64,000 nucleotides of DNA from Leifsonia sp. NPDC080035. GTDB taxonomy: Bacteria; Actinomycetota; Actinomycetes; Actinomycetales; Microbacteriaceae. A model generated the notes under the pieces. It had not been told where the DNA came from. It did no database searches and saw only the letters and a list, made by a program, of their open reading frames with translations. Positions 14,937-23,363 of this stretch are shown in pieces. The position numbers and the translations under genes were made by a program. Location of the stretch: positions 2,294,001 to 2,358,000 of the forward strand of contig NZ_CP157390.1 of assembly GCF_040050925.1 (NCBI RefSeq), read 5' to 3'. Every line of letters begins with the position of its first letter. Within the stretch, counting starts at the first letter, position 1.

Positions 14937-15802
14937 TCGCCGACCCGCGCCTGTCGATCAACCAGGCGACCATCAAGTACGCGAGCCTCGCCGACGCTCT
15001 GCGGGTCACCGCGGACGCCGGCGTGGGCGCCATCGGCCTGTGGCGGGAGCCCGTCGCCGAGGTCGGACTCGCCCAGGCGACGCGGATGGTCGCCGACTCC
15101 GGGCTGCGGGTCTCCAGCCTCTGCCGCGGCGGCTTCTTCACGGCGTTCGAGGGCGCCGAGCGGCGCGCGGCGCTGGAGGCGAACCGCCGCGCGATCGAGG
15201 AGACGGCCGTGCTCGCCGCGTCGGGCGCACCGGGTTCCGCCGCCGTCCTCGTGCTCGTCGCCGGAGGGCTGCCTGCGGGCTCGACCGACATCGCGGGCGC
15301 CAGGGCGCGGGTCGCCGACGCGATCGCTGAGCTGGAGCCGGATGCGCGCGCCGCGGGCGTCACGCTCGCCATCGAGCCGCTGCACCCGATGTACGCGGCC
15401 GACCGCGCCGTCGTCTCGACGCTGGGTCAGGCGCTGGACATCGCAGAGCCGTTCCCCACCGCCTCGGTGGGCGTCGTCGTGGACACCTTCCACATCTGGT
15501 GGGACCCGGAGGTGCTCGGGCAGATCGCCCGCGCCGGCGTCGAGGGCCGCATCGCGAGCTACCAGGTCTGCGACTTCCTCACCCCGATCCCGGCGGACGC
15601 GCTGCTCGCGCGCGGGATGATGGGCGACGGGCACGTGGACTTCGCGAGCCTGACCCGCGCGGTGGAGGCGACCGGGTACGCGGGAGACATCGAGGTGGAG
15701 ATCTTCAACGCCGAGATCTGGGACGCCGCCCCGGCCGAGGTCGTGGAGCGGACGGTGCGCGCGTTCGCCGAGCACATCCCGCTCGGTTCTGTGCCAGTGT
15801 GA
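14933..15802 (+). CDS. Sugar phosphate isomerase/epimerase (AP endonuclease 2-like TIM barrel)
   Basis: 289 residues from a GTG that overlaps the DUF993 stop. The xylose-isomerase-like TIM-barrel landmarks are present: LAIEPLHP (metal-binding Glu), VGVVVDTFHIWWD (Asp-x2-His) and GHVDFASLTRAVEATGYAGDIEVEIFN (final Glu). The fold covers hydroxypyruvate isomerase, IolE/IolI and keto-sugar epimerases; the exact reaction cannot be read. It sits in a tightly overlapping four-gene chain. It could be a distant stand-in for IolE or IolI, but I see no specific support. Confidence 0.75.
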   Translation: MIADPRLSINQATIKYASLADALRVTADAGVGAIGLWREPVAEVGLAQATRMVADSGLRVSSLCRGGFFTAFEGAERRAALEANRRAIEETAVLAASGAPGSAAVLVLVAGGLPAGSTDIAGARARVADAIAELEPDARAAGVTLAIEPLHPMYAADRAVVSTLGQALDIAEPFPTASVGVVVDTFHIWWDPEVLGQIARAGVEGRIASYQVCDFLTPIPADALLARGMMGDGHVDFASLTRAVEATGYAGDIEVEIFNAEIWDAAPAEVVERTVRAFAEHIPLGSVPV

Positions 15803-15807
15803 CCAGG

Positions 15808-16926
15808 GTGAGCACGGTCGTCGTCGCCCCCGACTCGTTCAAGGGGTCCGCCTCTGCGACCGAGGTCGCCACCGCGCTGGCCGAGGGCTGGCGCGCGGAG
15901 CGCCCGGGGGACCACGTGCTGCGGGCGCCGATGGCGGACGGCGGCGAGGGGACGCTCGACGCGTTCGAGGTCGCGGTGCCGGGAGCAATCCGTCACCCGA
16001 TGCGGGTGACCGGCCCCTCCGGCGACGGGGTCGACGCGAGCTGGCTGCTGCTGCCGGATGGGACGGCGCTGGTCGAGCTCGCCGAGACGAGCGGACTCGG
16101 TCTGCTGCGCCGGCCCGCGCCGCACGATGCGCACACGATCGGCTTCGGCCAGGCGATCGCCGCGGCGCTCGACGCCGGCGCGACGGGACTGCTGCTCGCC
16201 ATCGGCGGCAGCGCATCCACCGACGGCGGTTCCGGTGCGCTCACCGCGCTCGGCGCCCGCCTGCTCGACGCGGACGGACGGATCGTGCCGCCGGGCAACC
16301 GCGGCCTCGGGCGGCTCGCGCGCGTCGACCTCGACGGCCTGCGCCCGCTCCCGCCCGGCGGCGCACGCATCCTGAGCGACGTGACCAGCCCGCTGCTCGG
16401 CCCGTCCGGCGCCGCGGCGGTCTTCGGGCCGCAGAAGGGCGCGACCGCGGCGGATGTGCCGGTGCTGGAGGCGGGGCTCGCCCGCTTCGCCGCCGTCGCG
16501 TCCGGCGCCGTCGGCGACCGCGCAGACGTCGCCGACCCGGCTGCCGCGGGAGCGGGGGCCGCGGGCGGCACCGGTTTCGGCCTGATGCTGTGGGGTGCAA
16601 CGGTCTCGGCGGGTGCCGCTGCGGTCGGTGAGGCCATCGGCCTTCCCGCACTCGTCGGCTCGGCGGATGCCGTGCTGACGGGGGAGGGCCGCTTCGACAG
16701 CCAGTCCGCTGCAGGGAAGGTCCCCGAGTACGTGTCCGGCCTCGCGGCCGCCGCGGGCATCCCTGCGTACCTCGCGGCCGGCTCCATCCAGGCGCCGCCG
16801 GCCGCGTTCGCCGCCTCCGCCGAGCTGGCCGCCCTCTCCGGCGGTGTGGATGCGGCGATCGCCGATCCCGCCCGCTGGGCCCGCGAGGCGGGCGCCGCCC
16901 TCGCCCGGGCCCACACCGCCCGCTGA
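15808..16926 (+). CDS. glxK: Glycerate kinase (type II family)
   Basis: 372 residues from the GTG at 15808 (VSTVVVAPDSFKGSASATEVA); an in-frame GTG at 15799 overlaps the previous stop and is an alternative. Family landmarks are APDSFKGSASA, MADGGEGTLDA, AIGGSASTDGGSGALTALGARL and VLTGEGRFDSQSAAGKVPEYV. It phosphorylates D-glycerate with ATP to a phosphoglycerate that enters lower glycolysis. Its place at the end of the DUF993 chain suggests the pathway releases glycerate or a precursor such as tartronate semialdehyde or hydroxypyruvate. A family D repeat follows the stop. Confidence 0.88.
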   Translation: MSTVVVAPDSFKGSASATEVATALAEGWRAERPGDHVLRAPMADGGEGTLDAFEVAVPGAIRHPMRVTGPSGDGVDASWLLLPDGTALVELAETSGLGLLRRPAPHDAHTIGFGQAIAAALDAGATGLLLAIGGSASTDGGSGALTALGARLLDADGRIVPPGNRGLGRLARVDLDGLRPLPPGGARILSDVTSPLLGPSGAAAVFGPQKGATAADVPVLEAGLARFAAVASGAVGDRADVADPAAAGAGAAGGTGFGLMLWGATVSAGAAAVGEAIGLPALVGSADAVLTGEGRFDSQSAAGKVPEYVSGLAAAAGIPAYLAAGSIQAPPAAFAASAELAALSGGVDAAIADPARWAREAGAALARAHTAR

Positions 16927-16960
16927 CCCGCCCGCGACCCGTTCGTCGGGCGGCGTCCAC

Positions 16961-17045
16961 AACTCCGGAGTTTCGGACGGATTCGGGCCGGATCTCCGTA
17001 GCAACGGACATCGCAGCGGCGTGTCGCGGAGGAACTCCGGAGTTA
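16961..17045. repeat. Intergenic repeat, family D copy 1 (supplies the xylB stop codon)
   Basis: Bounded by AACTCCGGAGTT at both ends (16961-16972 and 17033-17045 region). The segment 16993-17045 closely matches 44944-44996: CTCCGTAG, AACGG, GTGTCGCG and CTCCGGA-TTACGC occur in the same order. In both places the TTA on the plus strand is the TAA stop of a minus-strand gene (xylB here). It lies between convergent glycerate kinase and xylB. Confidence 0.7.
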
Positions 17046-18473
17046 CGCCCCGCGCGCCGCCGCGTACTGCTCGCGGATCACCGGACGGGTGTCGACGGGC
17101 AGCGGCTCCGCCGCCTCCACCGTCCACCGCGGCCGCGACCCGGTCAGCGCCCACGCGGCCTGCACCGCGCCGCCGTCTGCCACGTACTCGCCCGGCGCCG
17201 GCACGACCACGGGCGCGTCGAAGACCTGCGCGGCGACCGCGGCCACCGCGGGATTCTGGGCGGCGCCGCCGATGAGCAGGATGCGCCGCTCGCGCACGCC
17301 GACCCCGCGCACGGCGTCGAGGCCGTCCGCGAGCCCGCACAGCATCCCCTCGATCGCCGCGCGCGCCAGGTTGGCCTGGTTCGTGGAGGCGAGGGTCAGG
17401 CCGTGCAGCGCGGCCTTCGCGTCCGGGAGGTTCGGCGTGCGCTCGCCCTCGAAGTAGGGCACCAGCACGACGCCGCCCGCCCCCGGCTCCGCGGAGAGTG
17501 CCAGCGAGGCGAGCCCGGCGTGGTCGGTGCCGAGGAGCCCCGCGATGGAGTCCAGCACCCGCGCGGCGTTGAGGGTCGCGATCAGCGGCAGGGACAGGCC
17601 GCTCGCGTCCGCGAAGCCGGCGACGGTCCCGGATGCGTCGGCCACCGGCGCGTCGGTCACCGCGAAGACGGTCCCCGAGGTGCCGATCGACACCACCACG
17701 TCGCCGTCGGCGGCGCCGAGCCCGAGGGCGGCGCCGGCGTTGTCGCCGGCACCCGGCGCGACGAGCACGCCGGCAGGGGTGCGTCCCGCCGACTCGCTCG
17801 GGCCGAGCACGCGCGGCAGCACAATGCCGTCGCCCGCCGTCCCCGCCTCGCGGCCGGGACGCCCGAGCGCCCGCTCGAACAGGTCGAGGTCGTACGCCCC
17901 GGCGGAAGCGCCCCAGTACGCGGTGCCGCTCGCGTCGGAGCGGTCCGTGGTCAGCGCCTCCAGGTCGGGGCCGAGCGGGCTCTCGTCGGCGGGCCCGTAG
18001 CCGCGCAGCCGCCAGGTGAGCCAGTCGTGCGGGAGGGCGACGGCGGCGACGCGCGCGGCGTTCGCCGGCTCCGCATCCCGCAGCCAGCGCAGCTTCGTCG
18101 CGGTGAACGAGGCGACGGGGACGACGCCCACCCGGCGCGCGTACTCGTCGGCGCCGACCTCGTCGATCAGGTCGCGCGCCGCGCCGGCGCTCCGGGTGTC
18201 GTTCCAGAGCAGGGCGTCGCGGATGACGCGGCCCTCCGCATCCAGCACCACCATTCCGTGCTGCTGCCCGGCCACCGAGATCGCGGCGACGTCGTCCAGC
18301 CCGCCCGCCTGCTCGATCGCGGAGGTGAGCGCCGCCCACCAGGCGGCCGGGTCCACCTCGGTCCCGTCGGGATGCGCGGCGCGCCCCGAGCGCACGAGCG
18401 CGCCGGTCTCGAGGTCGCGGACGACCACCTTGCAGCTCTGGGTCGACGAGTCGACTCCCGCAACGTACGTCAC
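17043..18473 (-). CDS. xylB: Xylulokinase
   Basis: 476 residues from a GTG at 18473 (VTYVAGVDSSTQSCKVVV). It is a FGGY carbohydrate kinase: N-terminal phosphate motif GVDSSTQSCKV, the xylulose-binding AISVAGQQHGMVVLD, APGAGDNAGAALG with the catalytic Asp, VVSIGTSGTVFAV, and the C-terminal GGAAQNPAVAAVAAQVF and ADGGAVQAAW. It phosphorylates D-xylulose to xylulose 5-phosphate for the pentose phosphate pathway. It lies 113 bases after xylA on the same strand with a hairpin between them. The longer reading frame running to 19373 is a shadow of xylA. Confidence 0.94.
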   Translation of the reverse strand: MTYVAGVDSSTQSCKVVVRDLETGALVRSGRAAHPDGTEVDPAAWWAALTSAIEQAGGLDDVAAISVAGQQHGMVVLDAEGRVIRDALLWNDTRSAGAARDLIDEVGADEYARRVGVVPVASFTATKLRWLRDAEPANAARVAAVALPHDWLTWRLRGYGPADESPLGPDLEALTTDRSDASGTAYWGASAGAYDLDLFERALGRPGREAGTAGDGIVLPRVLGPSESAGRTPAGVLVAPGAGDNAGAALGLGAADGDVVVSIGTSGTVFAVTDAPVADASGTVAGFADASGLSLPLIATLNAARVLDSIAGLLGTDHAGLASLALSAEPGAGGVVLVPYFEGERTPNLPDAKAALHGLTLASTNQANLARAAIEGMLCGLADGLDAVRGVGVRERRILLIGGAAQNPAVAAVAAQVFDAPVVVPAPGEYVADGGAVQAAWALTGSRPRWTVEAAEPLPVDTRPVIREQYAAARGA

Positions 18474-18500
18474 GCTGCCCTCACTTCGAGTAGATCCGTC

Positions 18501-18562
18501 GATCGAGGGGCACGTCGTCGTCACTTCCGCGGCGCGAAAGCGAGAACAACGTGCCCCTCGAT
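18501..18562. repeat. Intergenic palindromic repeat, family C copy 2, between xylA and xylB
   Basis: ATCGAGGGGCACGT pairs with ACGTGCCCCTCGAT, giving a stem of about 14 bp around a loop with GTCACTT and AGCGAGAAC. Same family as 12406-12469. Inside the xylAB unit it could stabilise the xylA message or partly stop transcription before xylB. Confidence 0.7.
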
Positions 18563-18586
18563 GACAGATGGATGGATGGGGAGGCG

Positions 18587-19780
18587 TCAGCCGCGGGCGC
18601 CGAGCAGGTGCTCCAGCGCGAGCTGCTGCAGGCGCACGAAGCCGAAGCCCTTGCCGCCGAAGTACGCGCTCGCGTCGAAGTCCTCGAACGCGCTGCGGTC
18701 GGCCAGCAGGTCGTCGTAGCTCTCGCCCGCGCCGAGCGTCGGCTGCGACAGCTCGTTGACCTTCGCCGACTCCAGCGCCTCCTGCACCTCGGGGTCGGCG
18801 CGGAAGGCCGCGGCGCGCTCCTTGAGCAGCAGGTAGGTGCGCATGTTGGCGGCCGCCGAGTCCCAGACTCCGGTGATGTCCTCGGTGCGCGAGGGCTTGT
18901 AGTCGAAGTGGCGCGGGCCGTCGTAGGCCTGGCCGCCGTTCGGGCCGCCGTTCTCCAGCAGATCGACGAGTGCGAACGCGTTCTGCAGGTCGCCGTGGCC
19001 GAAGACGAGGTCCTGGTCGTACTTGATGCCGCGCTGGCCGTTGAGGTCGATGTGGTAGAGCTTGCCGTGGTACAGCGCCTGCGCGATGCCGGCGGCGAAG
19101 TTCAGGCCCGCCATCTGCTCGTGGCCGACCTCGGGGTTGAGGCCGACGAGCTCGGGACGCTCCAGCGAGTTGATGAAGGCGAGCGCGTGTCCGACCGTCG
19201 GCAGCAGGATGTCGCCGCGCGGCTCGTTCGGCTTCGGCTCGATGGCGAAGCGGATGTCGTAGCCCTTGTCGGTGACGTAGTCGCCGAGCAGGTTGACGGC
19301 CTCGCGGTAGCGCTCGAGCGCCGCCTGGATGTTCTTGGCCGAGTCGTACTCGGCGCCCTCGCGGCCGCCCCACATCACGAACGTCTTGGCGCCGAGCTCG
19401 GCGGCGAGGTCGATGTTGCGGAGCACCTTGCGCAGCGCGAAGCGACGGACGGCGCGGTCGTTGGAGGTGAAGCCGCCGTCCTTGAAGACCGGGGCGCTGA
19501 ACAGGTTGGTGGTCACCATCGGCACGATGATGCCGGTGTCGGCGAGGGCCTGCTTGAGGCGGTCGATCTGGGTCTGGCGCTCGGCGTCGGTGGAGCCGAA
19601 GGCGAAGAGGTCGTCGTCGTGGAAGGTGAGGCCGTACGCGCCGAGCTCGTTGAGCTTGGTCACCGCCTCCACCACGTCGAGCTGCGGGCGGGTCGGGCCG
19701 CCGAACGGGTCGGTGCCGTTGTAGCCGATGGTCCAGAGGCCGAACGAGAACTTGTCGTCGCGGGTGGGGGTGAGGCTCAT
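18587..19780 (-). CDS. xylA: Xylose isomerase
   Basis: 397 residues, the short actinobacterial class. The catalytic H54 is in YGLTFHDDDL, numbered exactly as in Streptomyces xylose isomerase; AIEPKPNEPRGD carries the metal Glu and Lys, GLNPEVGHEQMAGLNF and HGDLQNAFALVDLL follow, and RTEDITGVWDSAAANMRTYL closes the barrel. It converts D-xylose to D-xylulose in the cytoplasm. An AAGGAACA ribosome site precedes the ATG. The promoter and a palindromic operator lie upstream, and xylB follows. Confidence 0.97.
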   Translation of the reverse strand: MSLTPTRDDKFSFGLWTIGYNGTDPFGGPTRPQLDVVEAVTKLNELGAYGLTFHDDDLFAFGSTDAERQTQIDRLKQALADTGIIVPMVTTNLFSAPVFKDGGFTSNDRAVRRFALRKVLRNIDLAAELGAKTFVMWGGREGAEYDSAKNIQAALERYREAVNLLGDYVTDKGYDIRFAIEPKPNEPRGDILLPTVGHALAFINSLERPELVGLNPEVGHEQMAGLNFAAGIAQALYHGKLYHIDLNGQRGIKYDQDLVFGHGDLQNAFALVDLLENGGPNGGQAYDGPRHFDYKPSRTEDITGVWDSAAANMRTYLLLKERAAAFRADPEVQEALESAKVNELSQPTLGAGESYDDLLADRSAFEDFDASAYFGGKGFGFVRLQQLALEHLLGARG

Positions 19781-19812
19781 GGGTGTTCCTTCAACGTCGT
19801 CGGTGATTTGTT

Positions 19813-19852
19813 GTTTCACTAAACTTATACCAGCCCCGGCGCCGCGCGGCAA
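19813..19852 (-). promoter_or_regulatory. xylA promoter and operator
   Basis: On the minus strand the -35 is TTGCCG (19852-19847), the spacer 17 bp and the -10 TATAAG (19829-19824). The inverted repeat GTTT-CACT-AAAC (19813-19824) begins at the -10, and CAACAAAT follows downstream. The same CAACAAAT lies after the -10 of the ABC importer at 27683-27690, suggesting a shared xylose/xyloside repressor, possibly one of the ROK proteins. Confidence 0.65.
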
Positions 19853-19855
19853 TCC

Positions 19856-19913
19856 GGTCCGGAGCTTTCGCGCTTTCGCTCGGCGTGTTGCGTGAAGAAC
19901 TCCGGAACGGATG
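19856..19913. repeat. Intergenic repeat, family D' copy 1
   Basis: Positions 19881-19913 are an exact 33-base reverse complement of 42497-42529. The element has TCCGGAG and CTCCGGA at its ends and lies between the CE7 esterase stop and the xylA promoter. Confidence 0.8.
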
Positions 19914-19953
19914 GCGCGGGACGGGACGGGACGCCGGGCGGCGGGACGCGGGG

Positions 19954-20928
19954 TCAGAGCCGGGCGGCGAGCCAGGCGGCCTGCTTCTGCCAGTGCGCCG
20001 CGGCGCCGCCCTCGTGGTCGTTGAACGGGTACACCTCGATCGCGCGATCCTGCGCCGCCAGGTGGTTGTAGGCCGCGAAGGTGGTGGACGGCGGCACCAC
20101 GGCATCCATCAGCGCCACCGAGAACAGCGCCGGCGCGTGGATGCGGCGGGCGAAGTTCACGCCGTCGAGGTAGGAGAGCGTGCGGAAGACCGTGTCCACT
20201 TCGTCGCGGTGCACCGAGAGGTACGTCGCGAGCTCCCGGAACGGGCCGCCGATCGCGACCTCGGCACCGCGGCGGTAGGCGCAGAGGAACGCGACGTCCG
20301 GCAGCACGGCCTGCACCTCGGCGAGGGCGCCGGCCGCCAGCGCGATGCCGCCGCCCTGGCTGCCGCCTGTCACGGCCACGCGCACCGCGTCGACGAACGG
20401 GAGGCTCCTGGTCGCGTCCACCGCGCGCACCGCGTCCGTGAAGACCCGGCGGTAGAAGTGCTCGGCGGGATCGTGGATGCCCCTGGTCATGAACCCGGCC
20501 GTCGCCGGTCCCGAACCGTGCGGATCGGGCGTCGCACCTCCCGAGCCCCAGCCGCTGCCCTGGCCGCGGGTGTCCATGAACACGTGCACGTAGCCCGCGA
20601 GCGCCCACAGCACGTTCTCGCCGGGAAGGCCGCGGCCGCCGTTGTAGCCCTGGTACTGCACGACCGCGGGCAGCGGTCCGGCGGTGTCCTTCGGTCGCGA
20701 CACCCACGCCCGCACCGGCTCGCCGCCGAATCCGGGGAAGGTCAGGTCCTCGATCGTCAGCTGCGTCACCGGCGTCTCGGCGGGCCGGAGCACCGCCCCG
20801 CCGCTCGCCGCGCCCGCCGCCCGCGCCTCGGCGATCGTCGCCGCCCAGAACGCGTCGAAGTCGGCCGGCTCCTCCACCTCCGGCCGGAACGCGCGGAGCT
20901 CGTCGAGGGTCAGGTCGGTGATCGGCAT
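19954..20928 (-). CDS. Acetyl xylan esterase / cephalosporin-C deacetylase family (CE7)
   Basis: 324 residues, usual for CE7, starting at the ATG after CCAAGGAGACC. All three family signatures are present: RGQG (DTRGQGSGWG), the nucleophile motif GGSQGGG with S190, and HE (NDHEGG) with H305. There is no signal peptide, so it removes acetyl groups from imported xylo-oligosaccharides in the cytoplasm. It lies upstream of xylA in the same direction and divergent from a LacI gene, whose likely operator is in the shared gap. Confidence 0.92.
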   Translation of the reverse strand: MPITDLTLDELRAFRPEVEEPADFDAFWAATIAEARAAGAASGGAVLRPAETPVTQLTIEDLTFPGFGGEPVRAWVSRPKDTAGPLPAVVQYQGYNGGRGLPGENVLWALAGYVHVFMDTRGQGSGWGSGGATPDPHGSGPATAGFMTRGIHDPAEHFYRRVFTDAVRAVDATRSLPFVDAVRVAVTGGSQGGGIALAAGALAEVQAVLPDVAFLCAYRRGAEVAIGGPFRELATYLSVHRDEVDTVFRTLSYLDGVNFARRIHAPALFSVALMDAVVPPSTTFAAYNHLAAQDRAIEVYPFNDHEGGAAAHWQKQAAWLAARL

Positions 20929-20978
20929 GGGTCTCCTTGGAGGTCTCAGAGGGGATTCCGGGCGGAAGCGATGCCGGA

Positions 20979-20993
20979 CATTGTGGCACAGTG
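20979..20993. promoter_or_regulatory. Candidate operator between the CE7 esterase and LacI genes
   Basis: CATTGTG-G-CACAGTG is a 7+1+7 inverted repeat with one mismatch, six bases before the LacI start. A weak -10 (CACAGT, 20987-20992) lies inside it. The position suggests autoregulation and perhaps control of the divergent esterase. Confidence 0.4.
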
Positions 20994-20998
20994 ACTGC

Positions 20999-22036
20999 AT
21001 GTCCGATCCGACCGCTGCGCACCCGGGCCCCGGCGGGATCGGGCGGCCGACCCTGGAGGCGATCGCCCGCGCCGCGTCCGTCTCGCTCTCCACCGTGTCC
21101 AAGGTCCTGAACGGCAGGCCCGGCGTCTCCGCTGGCACCCGTGCCAGGGTGGAGGCGCTCCTGCACGACACCGGCTACGCCAGGCGCGGCCCGGATCCGG
21201 AGCGCGGCGGCCTGGTGGAGCTGGTGACCGACGACGTCGCCAGCGAGTGGTCGGTCGAGATCATCCGCGGCGCGGAGCGCGTGGCGCGACAGGCCGGGCT
21301 GGTGCTCGCACTCTCGGCGCTGGACGACCACCACGAGCCGGGCGGGGACTGGATCTCCGGGGTGCTCCGCCGGAAGCCCGTCGCGGTCGTCCTGCAGTTC
21401 TCGAACCTCACGGCGGCGCACCGGCGGCAGCTGCGCACCCGCAACATCCCGTTCGTCGTCGTGGATCCGGCGGGCGACCCGCCGCCGGACGTCCCGGCCG
21501 TCGGCGCGACCAACTTCGCGGGCGGCGTCTCGGCAACGCGGCACCTGCTTGGCCTCGGTCACACCCGCATCGGGGTCATCTCCGGCCCGGCCGACCTGAT
21601 GTGCTCCCGGGCGCGCGTCGCCGGAGCCCAATCGGCGCTGCAGGCGGCGGGGCTCTCCACCGAGCGCTCGCTCACCGGCGGCGGCGCCTTCAGCAGGGAG
21701 GACGGCGAGCGGGAGGCGCGCCGGCTGCTCGACCGTACGGACCGGCCGACCGCGCTCGTCTGCGGCAACGACCTGCAGGCGCTGGGCGCCATCGACGCGG
21801 CGTTCGCGCTCGGTCTGGACGTGCCGGGCGACGTGTCGATCGTCGGCTTCGACGACGTCCCGCCCTCCCGGTGGGCGCGGCCGCCGCTCACCACCGTGCG
21901 TCAGCCGCTGCAGGAGATGGCGGAGGAGGCGACGCGGCTGGCGCTCCGGCTGCGGGCGGGCGACGCGGAGAACGCGCGACTGGAGCTGGCGACCTCCCTC
22001 GTGGTCCGCAGTTCCACGGCGGCTCCCCGCTGCTGA
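20999..22036 (+). CDS. LacI-family transcriptional regulator
   Basis: 345 residues from the ATG at 20999 (MSDPTAAHPG). The helix-turn-helix is LEAIARAASVSLSTVSKVLNGRPGVSAGTRARV (residues about 18-50), followed by the sugar-binding-like domain and the ending SIVGFDDVPPSRWARPPLTTVRQP. It is divergent from the CE7 esterase and directly upstream of the Idh-ThuA-Idh operon in the same direction. The gap before that operon holds a GAAA/TTTC palindrome, a common actinobacterial LacI-type site. Target and inducer are inferred only from position. Confidence 0.87.
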   Translation: MSDPTAAHPGPGGIGRPTLEAIARAASVSLSTVSKVLNGRPGVSAGTRARVEALLHDTGYARRGPDPERGGLVELVTDDVASEWSVEIIRGAERVARQAGLVLALSALDDHHEPGGDWISGVLRRKPVAVVLQFSNLTAAHRRQLRTRNIPFVVVDPAGDPPPDVPAVGATNFAGGVSATRHLLGLGHTRIGVISGPADLMCSRARVAGAQSALQAAGLSTERSLTGGGAFSREDGEREARRLLDRTDRPTALVCGNDLQALGAIDAAFALGLDVPGDVSIVGFDDVPPSRWARPPLTTVRQPLQEMAEEATRLALRLRAGDAENARLELATSLVVRSSTAAPRC

Positions 22037-22041
22037 CGCAC

Positions 22042-22098
22042 GAAAGTTTTCCAGCTCGGCGGAGAAACTTGCGCGCCTCGCGGGCGCGCGCATACGTT
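22042..22098 (+). promoter_or_regulatory. Promoter and candidate LacI operators of the Idh-ThuA-Idh operon
   Basis: GAAAGTTTTC (22042-22051) is an imperfect GAAA-TTTC palindrome; GGAGAAACTT (22061-22070) forms a wider inverted repeat with AAGTTTTCC. A -35 TTGCGC (22069-22074) and -10 TACGTT (22093-22098) are 18 bp apart. Confidence 0.5.
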
Positions 22099-22166
22099 CT
22101 GTGCCGGGCGGCCGATCACGCCGATCCCGGCGGCCGATCCCCGGCCGCGGACGCGAAGGAGCGAGG

Positions 22167-23363
22167 ATGAGCGACAGCCCGCCGCTGAGGGTGGCGATGG
22201 TCGGTTACGGATTCATGGGCGCCGCCCACTCCCAGGGCTGGCGGGTCGCACCGCGGTTCTTCGGACTGGCCGCCGAGCCGGTGATGGACACCATCGTCGG
22301 GAGGGACGCCGCCCGCGTGGAGGACGCCCGCGTCCGGTTCGGCTGGAGCCGCGCCGAGACCGACTGGCGTCGCGTGGTCGAGGATCCCCGGATCGACGTG
22401 GTCGACATCTGCTCGCCCGGCTCGTCGCACGCCGAGATCGCGATCGCCGCGCTCGAGAACGGCAAGCACGTGCTGTGCGAGAAGCCGCTCGCGAACACGG
22501 TCGAGGAGGCGGAGGCGATGACCGCGGCCGCCGAGCGCGCCGCCGCGCGCGGGGTCCGGTCGATGGTCGGCTTCAGCTACCGCAGGGTGCCCGCGATCGG
22601 GTTCGCCCGCCGGCTGGTTGCGGAGGGGCGCCTCGGCGCGATCCGCCAGGTGCGCGCGCTCTACCTGCAGGACTGGCTCTCCGACGAGGAGGGCCCGATG
22701 ACCTGGCGGCTCGACAAGGAGGCGGCGGGATCCGGCTCCCTCGGCGACATCGGCGCGCACGCGATCGACCTGGTCGAGCACCTGACCGGCTCGCTCCTGA
22801 GCGGCGTCTCCGGCACGCTCGCCACCTTCGTTCAGGAGCGTCCGCTGCTCGGCGAGACCGTCGGGCTCTCCGGCACAGCCTCCGAGCAGCGCGGCCGGGT
22901 CACGGTGGACGACGCGGCCTGGTTCACCGCGCGCCTCGCGGGCGGCCACGCGGAGGGCGCGATCGGCGCCTTCGAGGCGACCCGCTACGCCACCGGGCGC
23001 AAGAACGCGCTGCGGATCGAGCTGAGCGGATCCCGCGGCGCGATCGCCTTCGACCTGGAGGCGATGAACGAGCTGCAGTTCTACGACGCGACCGCGCCGG
23101 CGGGGGAGCAGGGCTTCACGCGCATCCTCGTGACCGAGCCCGAGCATCCCTACATGGCGAACTGGTGGCCGACCGGCCACGCGATCGGCTACGAGCACGC
23201 GTTCAGCCACCAGGTGAAGGACTTCGTGGACGCGGTGACCGGCGGACGCGACCCCGAGCCCTCGTTCGCCGACGGCCTGCACGTGCAGCGCGTGCTTGAC
23301 GCGGTCGAGCGCAGCGCCGCCTCCGGCAGCGCCTGGACCAGCACCGAACGGAAGGAAGCATGA
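22167..23363 (+). CDS. Gfo/Idh/MocA-family oxidoreductase (first of the ThuA operon)
   Basis: 398 residues from the ATG after GAAGGAGCGAGG. An N-terminal Rossmann motif (VAMVGYGFMGAAHSQGW) and the family lysine motif (GKHVLCEKPLANTVEEAE, about residue 105) are intact, and the C-terminal domain has GDIGAHAIDLVEHLTG with the catalytic Asp/His pair expected for sugar dehydrogenases. It probably oxidises a glycoside or sugar to a keto form with NAD(P). The stop overlaps the ThuA start (ATGA). The exact sugar is unknown. Confidence 0.85.
   Translation: MSDSPPLRVAMVGYGFMGAAHSQGWRVAPRFFGLAAEPVMDTIVGRDAARVEDARVRFGWSRAETDWRRVVEDPRIDVVDICSPGSSHAEIAIAALENGKHVLCEKPLANTVEEAEAMTAAAERAAARGVRSMVGFSYRRVPAIGFARRLVAEGRLGAIRQVRALYLQDWLSDEEGPMTWRLDKEAAGSGSLGDIGAHAIDLVEHLTGSLLSGVSGTLATFVQERPLLGETVGLSGTASEQRGRVTVDDAAWFTARLAGGHAEGAIGAFEATRYATGRKNALRIELSGSRGAIAFDLEAMNELQFYDATAPAGEQGFTRILVTEPEHPYMANWWPTGHAIGYEHAFSHQVKDFVDAVTGGRDPEPSFADGLHVQRVLDAVERSAASGSAWTSTERKEA

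Noticed and set aside
12589..15802. Assigning 12589 as IolG and 14933 as IolE/IolI
   Set aside because: Both are in the right superfamilies and near the iol cluster, but their motifs do not point specifically to those enzymes, and they belong to a separate LacI-controlled unit with DUF993.
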